From Brachypodius melanocephalos (lineage: Eukaryota; Chordata; Aves; Passeriformes; Pycnonotidae), in assembly GCA_013398615.1 (NCBI GenBank), contig VZSR01001854.1:12543881-12607880 (forward strand): 64,000 nucleotides of DNA, given 5' to 3'. Below, one piece after another: positions 23,555 to 36,500 of this stretch. A program made the translations under genes and the position numbers. Every line of letters begins with the position of its first letter. Positions within the stretch are counted from its first letter, which is position 1. The notes beneath the pieces are model-generated. The model saw only the letters and a program-made list of their open reading frames with translations. It did not search any database and was not told where the DNA came from.

Positions 23555-26500
23555 GTAATTTTGTTTTGTTTCATATGGATAAGTCTCAGAACACCTTACT
23601 TATAGTTATTAATAGATGTCTGAGCAAGGTAGTTGTTTTTCTGTCTATCAAAATTATATTTGGGAAGCCCACGTTCGATTTGTGCTGTGCAACTGTACCC
23701 ATAGAAAAATGTTTAATCCTTCTAGAGGTTAAATTGTTGTTTTCTTATTAGGGTTCTCTCAGTCCCTTAAATACACATACCCAGCTCACGTGCATGAGCT
23801 CCTAATTGCTTTAGCGTGCAAAACAGGTTTTTTCCTATGTGCTCTTGGAAATGGAACTGGGACACTGACAGGTTTTCTCCAGCTAGCCTGAAATGGCTGT
23901 TTCAGGTTGGTTTTTTTTTTTTCCCCCTCTCCCTTCAACTTTAAGATGTCAGCTGAGAATAGAACATACTCAGCATGCATATAAAAGACATTCTTGAAAA
24001 TAGCTCCAGGCATCATCCAGTTTGGGGATTCTTTGACTTGTGCAAATCAGCACTTGTGTTCAGATAACACAGTTCCTTGTGTTATCCAGCTTCAGTTGAA
24101 CAGTCAATTTACCATTAATAATGTTTTCTAAAGGCTAGAGTTGGTAGAGCAGAATCTTTATTCAGCAGCATAATATCAGCAATCACCATGGCAAACAAGT
24201 TTGTATTCACTAACTGTGCATGGGAAAGAATAAACAGGAATAAGACTTGTAACACAGAGCAAAGATGTGCAACCCAGAACTTTATTCAGTTCTTCTGTGC
24301 AGTTCAGGGTGAATGCAGGGAGTCTGTGTTACCATCAGTTTAAGAGTGAAATTCATGCTTTTAAACAAGAATTGGAATTGGAAGTGAAACAGCCTGCATC
24401 AGTAGGCATTGTGTTTAAATAGGTTCTTCTGTTTAGTTAAAGAACTCCTAAACACAACTGTGTTTATTCACAAGGTTGTCCATTCTTGCAGATTAGAATC
24501 AGAATTATTTCAGTCAAGGTTTGGGTGTTGGCTTCATGTTTGGGGTTCCCCCCCTGCAAAAGCTTCCATCCCACTTCTCCCTGGAAGTTACTAGAGATAA
24601 GAGTACTGATGCCTGTTTCTCTCCTGTACCATTTGCTGGTGTTTTGCATCCATTTCGATTCACATTCAGAATAACCATCTAAGACTTTGATTTTCTTGTG
24701 TTTACATTAACACTGTGAGGAATGGGAGGGAGATTTGCAGAGCTTGGCTTTCACTGTCAGAAGTAAGCATTTGTTTTGCCATAGCAGGACTTGACCTTTC
24801 CTAGAGTCTGTTTCTCTCTCCAGGTACTTCATATGCTGTATAATGAGTAGTCTTTTAGAAAAAAATCATGGTTTGTCAGTCCTGTGTATCAAACCTTCTG
24901 TGTTTTACCAGACTTTTGTATGTTGAGTGTTCGTAAAATATTTTAGATTTCTGGTTTGGTTACTGTATTTCTTAATTTGAATTCAACATATATTTAAAAA
25001 AAAGCTTTCGGCAGTGCAGCCTAGACCAGATGTCTTTTTTTTTTCTACACATAATTTTACATAGTTCTCAGTCATTATATGCATGCTTCAATTCAGATGA
25101 GTTTAAGAATCTAAGCCATCTATTCAAATATGATCAGATTTGGAGACACCAAAAGTAATATCCAGTTTAGTTTCTATATAAACTGTATAGTGTCCACATA
25201 AGACTACATAGAATATACAGATAGGACTTTCACCTATTGCAAAAGATAAATGAAGATGGATTTGACAAAAGTCTAAACTATCAGGTGAGGTAATAGTTGC
25301 CAGTCTCTTCTGAAAGCAGTTGAACATCATCTAATAAGTCCTGTAGGTGCAGGCTGAAAGAGCAAAGGGAACACTATTTGTCACTCCTGGTTTAGTTGCA
25401 GAATATTTTCCTGAAAGATTTTTGTATGTGAAATCTTGAGTTTGAATATCAGTTGGACAAATCCCAAGAAAAGACACCCATTCAGAGCTATTAAATGTGA
25501 GATAACACCTCTGGATGCAGCAACCAGAGCTTCAAAGGAGGTGTTTTGGAAAAGGAGCTGTGTGCTGCAGATGGAAACATCTCTTGTCACCCCCCTTCAG
25601 AGGCAGGCAACAGTTTCCAGAGCTTTGGCTGGCTTCAGATTGAGATAAACTCTCTCCAGATAAACTGAAAGTAGTTTGTGTGGAGAAGGAAAGGGACAGA
25701 AGAGAAAAGTGGTTTCTACAATGAAAAGGATCCAGGAAAAAACATAATATTAAATTAAAGAAAATTGCATTAAAAGAGTCTGGTGATACCGTCGTCTTCA
25801 ACTGTATGGGAGAGCGGAGAACAGTAAGGGGCTTTAGAAAGAAATGAAGAGAAAAATGAAGAATAAGCTAATGGCACAGAGAAGGGAAGTGGAGAGTGGG
25901 GGATATATGTGGAACTTGTGAAGAAAAAGTGGAAGAATAAAAAGAGAGAAAATTGGCAGCTGTCTATGGGGCTCAAATGCTTGGTTTGTTCACTGTGCCA
26001 CAGTTACCTAGCACGAGAGCTGTGTGGTTCTACAGCCTCCAGCTGCCGTTTTCTCTGCCACCTCTCTCTTCTCTGGTTTGTTGCCACTGCTCTGCTGGGT
26101 GGCTGAGGCTTTTTCAGCTCTGCTCCTGGCCACCTGTGGGATTCATGCCAGCAGTCTAGGGTGAATATTAATAAGGCAAATGCACTTTTATATATGAAAA
26201 CAAGCTCTCTCTCGTGTGTAGATGCCTCTTCAGTATGTGTCTGTACCTTATTCTTTCAATGTACCACTGATTATATTAACCGTACCAAATTTTGGAGTGT
26301 TGTTTACTGGGTCTGCCCTCTGGCTTAGGCTGTTGTCTGTTTTGATTTGGTGCAGGTTTGGGCAGCCTGAGAGCTGCTGTAACCTCTGTGGTAACCCCTT
26401 GGTCATGCTTTTAAAGAGGTTTTTGATTTTAAGACTAAATTGTGTCTCCTCTTTCTATGTATTTAGTCAATATTGCACAATGTTTACCAGAGGTATGCAG

Positions 26501-26958
26501 CAATACTCTTAATCCTTGTGCTTAACAATGTCTGACACTAAACCAGTTTCCTTCCAATGATTTCACACGCAGGGAATGACTCCATTTTTACTCCACAGAT
26601 ACTCTGTCTATACATGGACTTTTGGGGATGAAATCTAGATGACTTATTACTTCATTATAAAAACATTTACTATACTCCTGTATAGAAAGAAGAATTATAT
26701 CAGGTAGGCTATTTAATGCATCACGGTAATTATTTTCTCCTTGGCTGCAGTATTTATTTTTTGTGGGAATTCTTCCTCTGTTGGTGCATATCAGAATGCC
26801 ACTGTTGAATTAGCTGATTTACAGCAGCTAAGAAAGGGGTCTCAAGAATTTGAATGCAGGACATGACGTTGGTAGAATGTCTTGAGAAGTGTAAAATACT
26901 GAAATAAAATTGGAAAGGGTGATAGTAGAATTTAAACGTCAGCATCTCATCAGTGGTT
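23555..26958. other. Intergenic, no gene recognised
   Basis: No domain-bearing frame is present. The stretch 25676-25952 is strikingly purine-rich on the + strand. A T run lies at 23911-23922. From about 25980 to 26510 the + strand is T- and G-rich with little A. Nothing here resembles a known mobile element to me. Confidence 0.55.
25676..25952 (+). repeat. Purine-rich low-complexity stretch
   Basis: Over most of this interval the + strand is dominated by A and G in runs such as GAAGGAAAGGGACAGAAGAG and GAAGAAAAAGTGGAAGAAT. It has no fixed period. A short mixed patch near 25785-25810 (GATACCGTCGTCTTCAACTG) interrupts it. Confidence 0.5.
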
Positions 26959-27032
26959 GATAAATGGAGTGTGTTGGAATATATGGATAACTGGAGTGTG
27001 TTGGAATATATGGATAACTGGAGTGTGTTGGA
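26959..27032. repeat. 27-bp minisatellite, about 2.7 copies
   Basis: Three consecutive units begin at 26959, 26986 and 27013, each starting GATAA(A/C)TGGAGTGTGTTGGA; the first two continue AATATATG and the third ends after 20 bases. Units 1 and 2 differ at one position. The low divergence suggests a young, possibly length-variable array. On the reverse strand it makes a meaningless repeated peptide. Confidence 0.9.
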
Positions 27033-27929
27033 AGTTGAATTCTGCACTTTCCCGTCCCAAGGAGGCTGCTGTGATCAGTTGTGGCTGCTCCCACTCCTGT
27101 GCATTTGAGTAACATGATCATCTTCTTGATGTTCACCCCTTTTGAGCCTGTCTGAAGTTGGCCAACAGAATTAAATCTTCTATTAGAAGATATGTAGATG
27201 TGGCAAGTACAAAGTGGAATTGCATAAGTTTTGTTTCCTTAGGAAACTCCCCTAAAATATGCCTTTTTAGACCTATTCATGGCTCTTGCATCCCACTGAA
27301 CTGCAGCTTTTCATGTGTGACAGATATCAGGATTTGGAAGCAAAGAACAACTTGATTTAATTTGTCTCCTTTGTTGCCTCAGGTACATTCTGTGTATTCT
27401 TAGAATATAAATCCTGCTGCTAATTAAGTTATTCTCTATTTGATATGATATTCTTAAAAAATATATAGCTCACCTCAGGGAGTCTCAGAAAATAAAATGT
27501 CCATACAGAGGATTGTAATTTACCAGAAATAACTACTGTATATTCTTTCACTGGAAACAATTGGAGCTATTTTCATTTTCTTATAAGTTCTTTTCAGTTT
27601 GCAGAAGTTACTTTTATTCTCAAAGCTGGAAAACCATCATAATTCTGAGAAAGTCGCATATTGATTATTTGAGTTGAACAATGGAGAGTAAAATTGTTCA
27701 AGCTGATCTCTGCTCCATGCTCCATTTTAACTGTAGAGAAGTGAACAGTGATTAAATATAACATTTATGCAGTAGCAACATGGTCAAAGGGTAGCAGCAA
27801 ATACAAATGTTACATAACGAGTTTGAATTAATTTTGTATCTGAAGAAAACAAAACCCGATAGAAGCAGGTTGTTTTATGAGCAGCAGAACTAATCCAGTT
27901 CCAGTCTGTCTGTATTGTTCCTGTTCTAA

Positions 27930-28050
27930 AGACCAGGCTGGAGAATACCTTGGGGATTGTTTTGCTGATCCTGTGTTGATCAGAAGTTGTATAGGATGAT
28001 CTTCAGAGGCTGAAGTCCCTCCCAGTCTGTGTTTTTCTGTGACCCTATTT
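27930..28050 (+). mobile_element. CR1 LINE 3' tail fragment
   Basis: The stretch TAGGATGATCTTCAGAGGCT, then GAAGTCCCTCCCAGTCTGTG and TTTTTCTGTGACCCTAT follows the CR1 3' end (TAGATGATCTTCAGAGGTCC, CTTCCAACCT, TTCTGTGATTC). It is diverged, and its left boundary is uncertain. Confidence 0.6.
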
Positions 28051-31000
28051 TTCTGTCCAAATTGGTTGACTTTGTGAGATAGCTGCATGGAATATATAGG
28101 GAATTGAATAAACAGGGGACTCTGTTTCCTCTTAGAAAGACCCCTTCATTTTGCTTATGATAAAAATAGGTATAAATCTTGTTTTTCTTCTTCACATCAA
28201 GCTCATAATATTTGGAGAGGAAGCCCTTCCTTCACCACATCCTACACCCTCAGCAGGTCAAGGGAAGTGAGGAAAACTTTCCTGTTAAAACAGGACTGTG
28301 CAGGGTGAACTGAAGAAAGCTGTTTTCTATGCTTTGATATTTCAGTTTCTTTGCCAAGGAGTTTCAGTGGATGTAAGCATCTCTGTTCCCACCTACTTAA
28401 CAGTTCAAATATTTATTTATATAATTTGTCTTTAAATCAATAGCTATGTTATCCGTAGTAGAGTAAGAAACTAAAGTTTAATCCTCTTATAATGATTCTT
28501 TCCCCTAGCAGGAGTGTTTACTGCTTTCTAGACTGACACAGAGCCTATCTGCTTCTGCAGGCACTCTTGCAAGTGTGTCCCAAATCATAAAGGAGCCAGC
28601 TTAGCTAATTAGGAATATTTCCTGTATTTCTTGTCTATTTACTTCGTTTAAATATGGAAAAAGCCTCAGGAACTGACTGTGGCTTTCTCTTTGAGGTTAT
28701 CTTTTTTTTTGTGTGTGTGAACCTGATATACCTGTCTTGAGCATTCCTGAAGTGTGATGAGTGCTGTTGTTTTTCATATAATCATTCCCTGTTCCTCTGG
28801 ATCCTGCTGTCTGTGGTTTTACCCTGGTGGATATGCTGGGTGCTATGATGAGTTGTCAGCACCTGATATCCTTTGCCAGGAGGATTATGATGTTCATGTC
28901 GATAATTTTGTCTTTCTTTGTCAAGGAACTTCTTGGAGTCATTTCTGTTTGCTCTCTAACACACTTTCACACCTTTGGTCTTTCTTAATTTTTCTCCAGC
29001 TCAAGTGTTCCATCAACATTTTCTGCATCTTGTGTCTTTTATGTATTGCTCTTAATAAATGCATTATTGTTCTACTATCTTATGAGGTGTATATTTCTCT
29101 ATACTTCATCATCATGTTACAGGCATAAATATCACATTCTGCTTAGAGTAACTTACTACTACTGCTAGCTACATAAAGCTGTGGTTGTACAATACAAAGA
29201 TAAATGTAAGTAAAACAAATTAGCCCTGGACACATGGTAACCAAGTAAACTAATTTAGAACAACCAAATAAAGCAAATTTACAGGCAGATCAGGAAAACT
29301 GAGTCAGAACATATCTGAGAAACTTAAGGTCTAATGCCTTTTAAACTCATTACAAATCTTGTTGCCTGTCATTGACCATGGCAAACTGTACAACTGGTTA
29401 CATGGTCAAACTATTAATGATTTTATTCCAGATTTTCCACCTTTGTATCAGTAAGTTGAGATTTGGTTCAGTGTCTTCAGATCTGTTGTTCCTCCCACAT
29501 GAATTATGCATATGAAATGAGAGTTTCTAAGTATAGCAACTTGCTGGTTTCTAGCATCATCACATTTGGATGCTGCACTACTTCTGTCATAATGACCTAG
29601 CCTGTTTGGTTAAATGGCCATGATGTCAGGATCCAGGAAAAGCCTATTATATAGCATTACATCTTTAAGATGCAAATTATGTCAGTCATTTGTTCTCATG
29701 CATAATAGTTCTTGAGTTATAGCAGTACTTTCTGTACTTGGACTGTATAAACACCCTGAAGTGCTTTTCATTCAGCCTCTTCTTTACTATAGGCTGGAGA
29801 ACATCTCTCCTCCATATATCAAGAGAAGCTTCTTGCATTACTACTTTTGAGGTCAAGGTTTCTTTGTGCTCTTAGTGTCAGAATTAAAATTGTGTTTTCT
29901 CTCTTTTGTCTTTTTGCTCTTGTTAAACACCAGGTTAAGAGGAGTGCAGGTGAGCTACTTAGTGTTTGCATTTTCAGATTATCTGTACGTCCCAGTCTCT
30001 CTGTATTTACTCTTTGTCTTGTCTAGGGGAAGAACCATTCCCAGGGGTATTCTCTGCTAGGCTTTGAGTGTTTCAGTGTCTTGTCAGTCAAATAACATTC
30101 ATTAAAGACATAGCCTTCAGGAGAGTCTGCTGGGAAAGGGCTGGTACTGCCTGCTGCATCTAGTTGTGGATCTGAATAGAAATCTGTCACTTAAGAGTGA
30201 GGATGAAGCTGGAGAGGAATAGAAAATTATCTCTAGATGTTGTTTAAGATGCAATTTTATTCTGAATTTAGATGCAGATATCTATAAATAGAATAAAACT
30301 TTAAATTTAAAGGTAGTTAAACTGATTGTAAAATGCAAATTGAAGACTCTATTTTCTGAGAATTTTCTTTAGCGTGGCTCTTTCATTTCCCGCTTCACAA
30401 AGTCCATTCTCATGAGTTTAAATTATTTCATTTTCCGTTTCAAAGTAATTTACAGACAGGGAAACATCCATGAAATGTGCTTATGGTCATACTCAGAGTG
30501 AGATTGCCCCTGTTCAATGGAACTCTGTGAGCAGCCCCTGGCTGGCCAAATCAGTCCAGATGTTACTAAGATCAATTTTTAAACTGTTTGAGGTTTTTTA
30601 TCCTGCTCTTATAAGAATCTGTTCCAAAACATGATTGCATCAGTAGTAGATATCCTTCCCTTGTTACAAATGGGTTTTTGTCCACAGCTCATTAAGACTC
30701 ATTTGCTTCCATGCATAATAGTTCATTTTCTTCCCTGATGTTACCTGAAATATCTGCCATTGTGTTATAGGTATAAATGCTAGAATAGCATTTCAGAGGA
30801 GGATTGCTTGGAACCCAACAGCAGATACTTTCTCACAGTTTCTCTTAAAACACCTCACATCTTTCATCTGTCAGGCAGGCCTTCTCCACGTGCCTTTTAA
30901 GGTGATTTTTTTTTTTTTCCTTGAGTATAGGTCATCGGTCCTGGATCCACAATTGAGAGCAATTTTCCGTCTACTGGGAATACCTCTGCTGATAGACTGT

Positions 31001-31169
31001 AAGATTTTATTCGTGGTTGTTTTGAGGTTTTGTAAATGCTGTATTATACCAGCCATTTATGTGGGCCTACCTAAGCAACATGTCCCAGTACCATTTATAG
31101 AAAGAAAAGCCAGTGTGGGGCCGGCTCTCTGCTCATAAAACCAGAGCAGCTGTGCCTGCTCTGTGACAG
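28051..31169. other. Intergenic, no gene recognised
   Basis: The + strand is T-rich for much of this stretch, notably 28740-29120, where a 124-codon open frame occurs without any recognisable domain and with an unconvincing composition. Near 30930 a T-run plus GAGTATAG followed by about 70 nt and a GTAAGA looks like a weak acceptor and donor pair, which is probably chance. I see no clear repeats. Confidence 0.5.
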
Positions 31170-31225
31170 GCACTGACCATGTTCAAAGCACAGCTTTGCA
31201 CTGATCATCTTCAAAGCAGGGCTTT
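31170..31225. repeat. 28-bp tandem duplication
   Basis: Two adjacent 28-bp units (31170-31197 and 31198-31225) share the frame GCACTGA-CAT-TTCAAAGCA-GCTTT with four mismatches by eye. It is an old local duplication. Confidence 0.8.
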
Positions 31226-31346
31226 ATCTACTGCTTCTTCACAGTGTTGGTAATGACAACAAAGTTCTTCCAAAATCATCTGTCTTTCATAAAAGTGAGA
31301 GGAAGTGAAATGAAAACTCTTACATAAAGCATTTTGCCAGCAGAAG

Positions 31347-31385
31347 CTCTTCTCTCTTGCAACAATATGTTGCAAGAGAGAAGAG
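31347..31385. repeat. Perfect 18-bp inverted repeat with 3-nt spacer
   Basis: The left arm CTCTTCTCTCTTGCAACA (31347-31364) and right arm TGTTGCAAGAGAGAAGAG (31368-31385) are exact reverse complements separated by ATA. An uninterrupted hairpin this long is not expected by chance. The loop is too small for a typical microRNA precursor, so a template-switch replication event is the simplest origin. Confidence 0.95.
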
Positions 31386-33269
31386 ATTCTGCATCTGAGA
31401 GGATCCTTTATGATAATATTTCCTTGTTCATATATTCAGAGTTCTATTTTAAATCTTGCTTGAAAAGTTTCTATACAGTTTGTCAGTTTTATGCACTTAC
31501 TTGTGCCATTATGAATTGCTATACTCTAGGGACAGCAGATCTGAAATATAGTTTGCAAAATTCTAGTTAGGGGAAAATTTGCCTCTAAATTCTTAGGTAG
31601 GAGAAAATAATCATCTGGCTTCAACAGCACTGTCAAATCAGTTTCTTTCAAGTCATTGCTTTTTTCCAACAAATATGATTTCATTATAAAATATGTAAGG
31701 ATCTGGGTAATGTCCCTGACCAAATGTCTCTTTTCTGAGTGTTTTATCATATCTATCACAGCAGTACATATGGCTGCCCAGAATTCAAAAATCCATGACC
31801 TTTGGAACCACATGGATTTCAAGGAGTAAAACCAGAAATTAATCTCTCGGGTCATATCTGAAAAGCAGCTGCCTGGTTCCAGATTTTCTTTCTGCATTGT
31901 CACCCGTAAAATTGATGTGATATTTGGATTCTTGACAATTCCTGTAAGGGCTGAAAGTTAGATATGAATGAGTATGGAAGTTCCAGACAGAGAATTTAAA
32001 AATTATTTTTAAAATTAATAATTTAAAAGAAATATGTAAATACTTAACAGTCATTTCTTAGTAATCAATAACTACAGATTCAATTAATAAGAAATAATTT
32101 AATATTATTCAATACTAGAATATTAAAAGAAATTCTCAAAATGTGCATCATATTTATCGATATACAGTTATAATTTTGCATGCATGCATACACACATAAT
32201 TGCATGTGTAGTTATTGTCACATCACATTGCAGTGATCCTTTGTCAGAGGCTGGCTTTTGTCAAAATTGTTTGGATCTATCCCTTGTGAATGGCAGGCCT
32301 TGTTCATGCAGGGTGGCACTCAGACTCATGGCTCAGAGAGTGCCATGTGGATTTTGCACACGATTTTTTTCACTGGTCTGCAGTGCTTGTTGTGCTCAGC
32401 ATTCCCGTGTCTCACTTTGCAGCAGCTGGCAGCTCATTACTGTGTTTGTTGCTGAGATCAGCTGCTGCTGGCATTCCCTAACTGCTGTGTTTGCTCCTGT
32501 GCTCGAGTAGGCTTCTCCCTACGTGACACAAGCAGGATCATCCATCCTGGAGCACCTGCTCCATCAGGGCTTCCAGTGCTTGGCCAAATAAGCGGGACAG
32601 ATCAGTGTCTGGATGAAGTCCCTTGCCAGAGCTTTAGAGGACACTAGGTAGCTGTGGCATAGGACAGCAGGTGCATTCACCAGTCCATGACTGGGTACAG
32701 AGGTAACAGAGAGTGCCTGGTAGACCTGGCTAAAGAGAGATCACCAACCTGCCTGCAAGTGCTGCTCACCAGGAAAGGAAGTGCGCGATGGGTTCAGGAA
32801 ATTGCTAATAGTACGTAGTTGCTTGTAGCAGTAAGGTTTAGAGCAGGCTGTGAGGAGTTGAAGGACACTTCCAAACCACTCAGTCTTGCAATAAGCTCAC
32901 CCAGATGTAATTCAACAGAGGCAGGTGCGAAGCAATGGGCTTTGGGGGAAGAGAGACGTCATGTCAATTGTAAACTGGCAGGCTCAGAGCTGATCTGCAC
33001 AACTCAGGGCCAAGATAGCAGGGTTGTGCTAAATGATGCCATGAAGGCATTGGCTCAGAACCCAGTAATGGTCCAAATAGAAACCAAATAGGAGCTTTTA
33101 GGAAAACAATCATGACATTCTTCCATTGTATAATTCTATTCACTTACCATGTAACTTGACAGCCTAGCAAAGACAGGGGGATAAAATATGGGGCTACAAA
33201 TCTGTTTGCTGCTCTACAACACAAAACCTAGAGGCTTAAACTTCCAAAGACAGCAGAAAACTAGTTTAA
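31386..33269. other. Intergenic; GC-richer block from about 32.5 to 33.1 kb
   Basis: The left part (31.4-32.2 kb) is AT-rich. A reverse-strand open frame of 125 codons at 31526-31903 has no recognisable domain. From about 32500 to 33100 the sequence becomes GC-richer with an abrupt compositional change, and a 90-codon frame (32819-33091) ends in it. It sits directly upstream of a CR1 fragment, so it may be an older, unrecognised part of a mobile element. I cannot classify it. Confidence 0.4.
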
Positions 33270-33556
33270 AGGCAACAAAAGCCTGTTGAAAGTGTTGGAA
33301 AGGACAATTCCTTCCATTCTCTGCCCCACCTGGGCAGAGCAGACCATTGGGTTGGACCTCTTCTCCACTGGAATTGTGGCCAGGCACTGGAACAGGCTGC
33401 CCAGGGAGGTGGTGGAATCACCATTGCTGAAAGCATTTAAAGGATGAGCAGATGTGGCATTTGGGGGGGGTTTAGAGGTGGACTTGGCAATGCTGGGTTA
33501 ATGACTGGATTTGATGATGCTAGAGGTCTTTTTCATCTGTAATTATTCTGTGTTTC
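33270..33556 (+). mobile_element. CR1 LINE 3' end, truncated
   Basis: The core reads GGCACTGGAACAGGCTGCCC, AGGGAGGTGGTGGAATCACC and ATTGCTGAAAGCATTTAAAG, then GGTTAATGACTGGATTTGAT, GATGCTAGAGGTCTTTTTCA and TTATTCTGTGTTTCTGG. These are the ordered landmarks of the end of CR1 ORF2 and its 3' UTR in birds. It is the clearest CR1 copy here. It is 5'-truncated, as nearly all CR1 copies are, and carries a G-run of about ten bases at 33462 that is unlike the family. Confidence 0.9.
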
Positions 33557-36500
33557 TGGACTTTGAAGCAGAGGATTTACCTTCCCACCTCTATGCTGTG
33601 TCCTGCTTAACCCACCCCTGGTGTCACATGGAGCCTCTCAGATGTGCTGTGCGTGACAGACACCATGCAAAAATGCAAACTCCAACAGCAGGGAGGCTTC
33701 AGCAATGATTTCTGTGTGCATCAGTGGTTTTGGCAATCTGCTTCTGGACTAAGCTATTACCAACTGTTTGTCTATTTAGAGATGATCAGTTTGACAAATG
33801 GTGGTTATAAAATGAAAGCTCTTAAATTGCTGACCTTAGGAAGCCCAAGGAGGAGGTAACTTTAGAAGCTATGAAGACTGAAGATATCTTAAAATAGACA
33901 CAAATCATATTTGCCATCATGAAGGTTATCCATCAAAAAACAGAATTGAAGTCAACTTTTTTCCTTTTGAAATTCAATGCATATGGAGAATTTGCAGTTA
34001 TATTTAGGAAAATAAGAAAGGAAATTACAACATCATGAATATAACTCCATGGATTTTATGTCAAATGACTGCAAATCTAGTAAAAATACCTCTACTGAAT
34101 CGGAACCAGACCTCAGACTAAGCTTGAAGTTTTATATGAATGTAAAATAGACACGAACTTCTTGTGCATTTATCACAGTTGAGGAGAGATCACAATTGAG
34201 GAGGTTGAATTTAGAATATGTTTCCATTTACTATTCAATTTGCTGTTTTGTGTATCTCCCAAATAATTTAGTACAGCTGGCATGATTTTATTAAACCATG
34301 ACTTTATCAATTGATGTGGTCCAACTGCTCAGCTCACAAACAGAATATGCTCAGAAGTTGACTTTGCCCAGACTTTGCACATCTTTCTTTATTATTTATC
34401 CACAAGAGAAAAATTATTCCTTAGGTCTGATAAAAGAGCTGTGGTTCATTTTGAGGACAATGTTTAACAGTGTCTACTCTAACACTCTGTAAATTTTCTG
34501 AGGGATTCCAAATGTATGAAATTAGTTATGAAGATGACATAAATGGCAGAGATTATATATAATAAGCTGCCAGTAAAGTAAGACTTTAATGGACAGCTGA
34601 GAGATTGTACATTTAAATTCAGATGGAGATGAAAAACTGTATAGTAATAAACATTTAAAATAACGGGGAAATGAAAAACTATACTATTCAATCTTAAAAG
34701 GAAACATTCTGCTTCTTATTAACAACCTTTTGGTTTTGCTCTGCAGTGAGAAAAGATGGGAGAAACACAAAAAATAACTACTGATTTACATCAGTCACTT
34801 TCCAGTGTGCATGCCAGGTATCCTTGTATCCACAAATAATGTTCCATCTTCCATGACTGCAGGAGAAATTGCCATGACAAGCTACAGATTAATAATAATC
34901 AGAGTTAAGCTTGACTAATTTCGTGCTGTATTTTGTTCCCTGTATACATTCTGACATTAAAGTTTGTACAAATTGAGGGTATACTGGACCAGCACCCTGT
35001 AAAACCTCACTAGTTACACATCCTGAAGTACATCTAGTCCAAGAAGCCAGAACTCAGTAATGAGGTATTTTTTGTGTGTTTCATTGTGTCCTATTGCTGA
35101 ATTCCAGATTTATCTCACATAAAAAAGTTAAGTGTTGCCCAAATCAAAGTGACAAATTTTTAACATTGAAGTACTTCCTATGAAGGTTTTTGCCTTCAAG
35201 AAACAGCTACAGTGGTCACATCTTTTTCCTTACAGGACAGGGGGAAAGAAAACCTGCAAATGATCTCTGATGAGCTTACAGGGGGTAAATGTCTAGTGGT
35301 CTTTTCAGCTGGTACAAGTAGAAAGAAAAGCTGAGTTGAATTGTTGAGGCCTTATTCTCCTTAGAAATAAATAGCAAGAAAAACTGCAGACCAGAGGAAC
35401 TGAATTGCATGGTGACAATCCCATCGTGACTAACACCTCTTGGACAGTTTCACAGGTGCTGTGCGGAGCCAGTGCCTGGATCAGGATTGTATCTGTTGTG
35501 GGTTACAGTGGACAGGCATTAAAATGGATTCACTGGTACTGTAAACAGTGACTGAGGAGAAGCCACCCAGAAAGCAGGGAGAAATCTCTCCTCTTTTAAC
35601 TGGGGGGAATAAGGGAGCCATAAAGGTTCCCAAAATCCAGACAAATGTTTGTGAATTGGAAGATACAGGCCTTTGAATCTCAAGTCTATAGTTGCCTAAG
35701 TAACATTCAGAGCTTTGCATGGAAAAAACTCATCATCAGGTACAGGGAGGCTTAAAATTGAAGAAAAAATTTATTATGAATTTTGTAATTTGATGCATAG
35801 ATTTTGAATGAATGTCTTGGTTTTCAACCTTTGTACTGCAGTTCCTTGTTCCTCCTCTGGATGTCTGAGTGGTATCACCTGGAAATCTTCCTCTGTTGTT
35901 TGTAAAAAGAGTGCAGCAGTTCTAAGGCTTAAACATCAAGGCAAGCTCATAGAATTTGGGATTGTGGAGTCTGGTATTAGAGGGCAGGGGTAATATAAGT
36001 GGAAGAAGAAATAGAAGGGATCAAACACAACAAATCAGTGGTATGTCCAAGCTCAAGTTGCTCTTTGCATCTGGTTTCTGCAGTGGAAGTCCAGATAGCA
36101 TTGCATGTAGTCTTACTGCTTGTGGCCTTTGATGCCACTTAGTGGATCTGTGCATAGCTGGGTTGAATGGGAGCAGCCTTTGGGGCAAGAATTAGCTTTG
36201 TAGGTCCAGATTCTCAGGTGCCTTTGCTTCTCTGTCACCTTCTTTTCTCATGGAAAAAACTGGGAAGGCAGTTTATTTGACCAACATTTCAGCTAGAGTG
36301 TGCTAGAAAAGGAAAACCAGATTTTTAAAAGGATAAAAATAACTAAATTTACTGGGCAAAGAGAGTGTACTCTAAAGGCAAGCATGTTGTAATGATTTTG
36401 GATATAGGAAGATAGGAAAGTTGAACAACCAAATAAGCCATAAAAACTAATTTTTGCTAGCATCACCCAGGGCTTGTGAATTTTTCAAAGTACACATCTA

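Noticed and set aside
28754..29128. 124-codon forward frame rich in Cys, Leu and Ile
   Set aside because: The composition follows the local T-rich strand. There is no domain, splice context or promoter.
29697..30724. Identical 15-bp word CATGCATAATAGTTC at 29697 and 30710
   Set aside because: The flanks diverge quickly, and the word is too short and AT-rich to claim as a duplication or target-site pair.
30931..30999. Possible 70-nt exon (T-run plus TATAG acceptor, GTAAGA donor)
   Set aside because: The acceptor is weak, the segment is short, and no neighbouring exon supports it.
31347..31385. MicroRNA precursor reading of the perfect hairpin
   Set aside because: The arms are only 18 bp and the loop 3 nt, below the usual precursor stem and loop size.
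31526..31903. 125-codon reverse frame
   Set aside because: No recognisable family, and its length is within chance for AT-rich DNA of this size.
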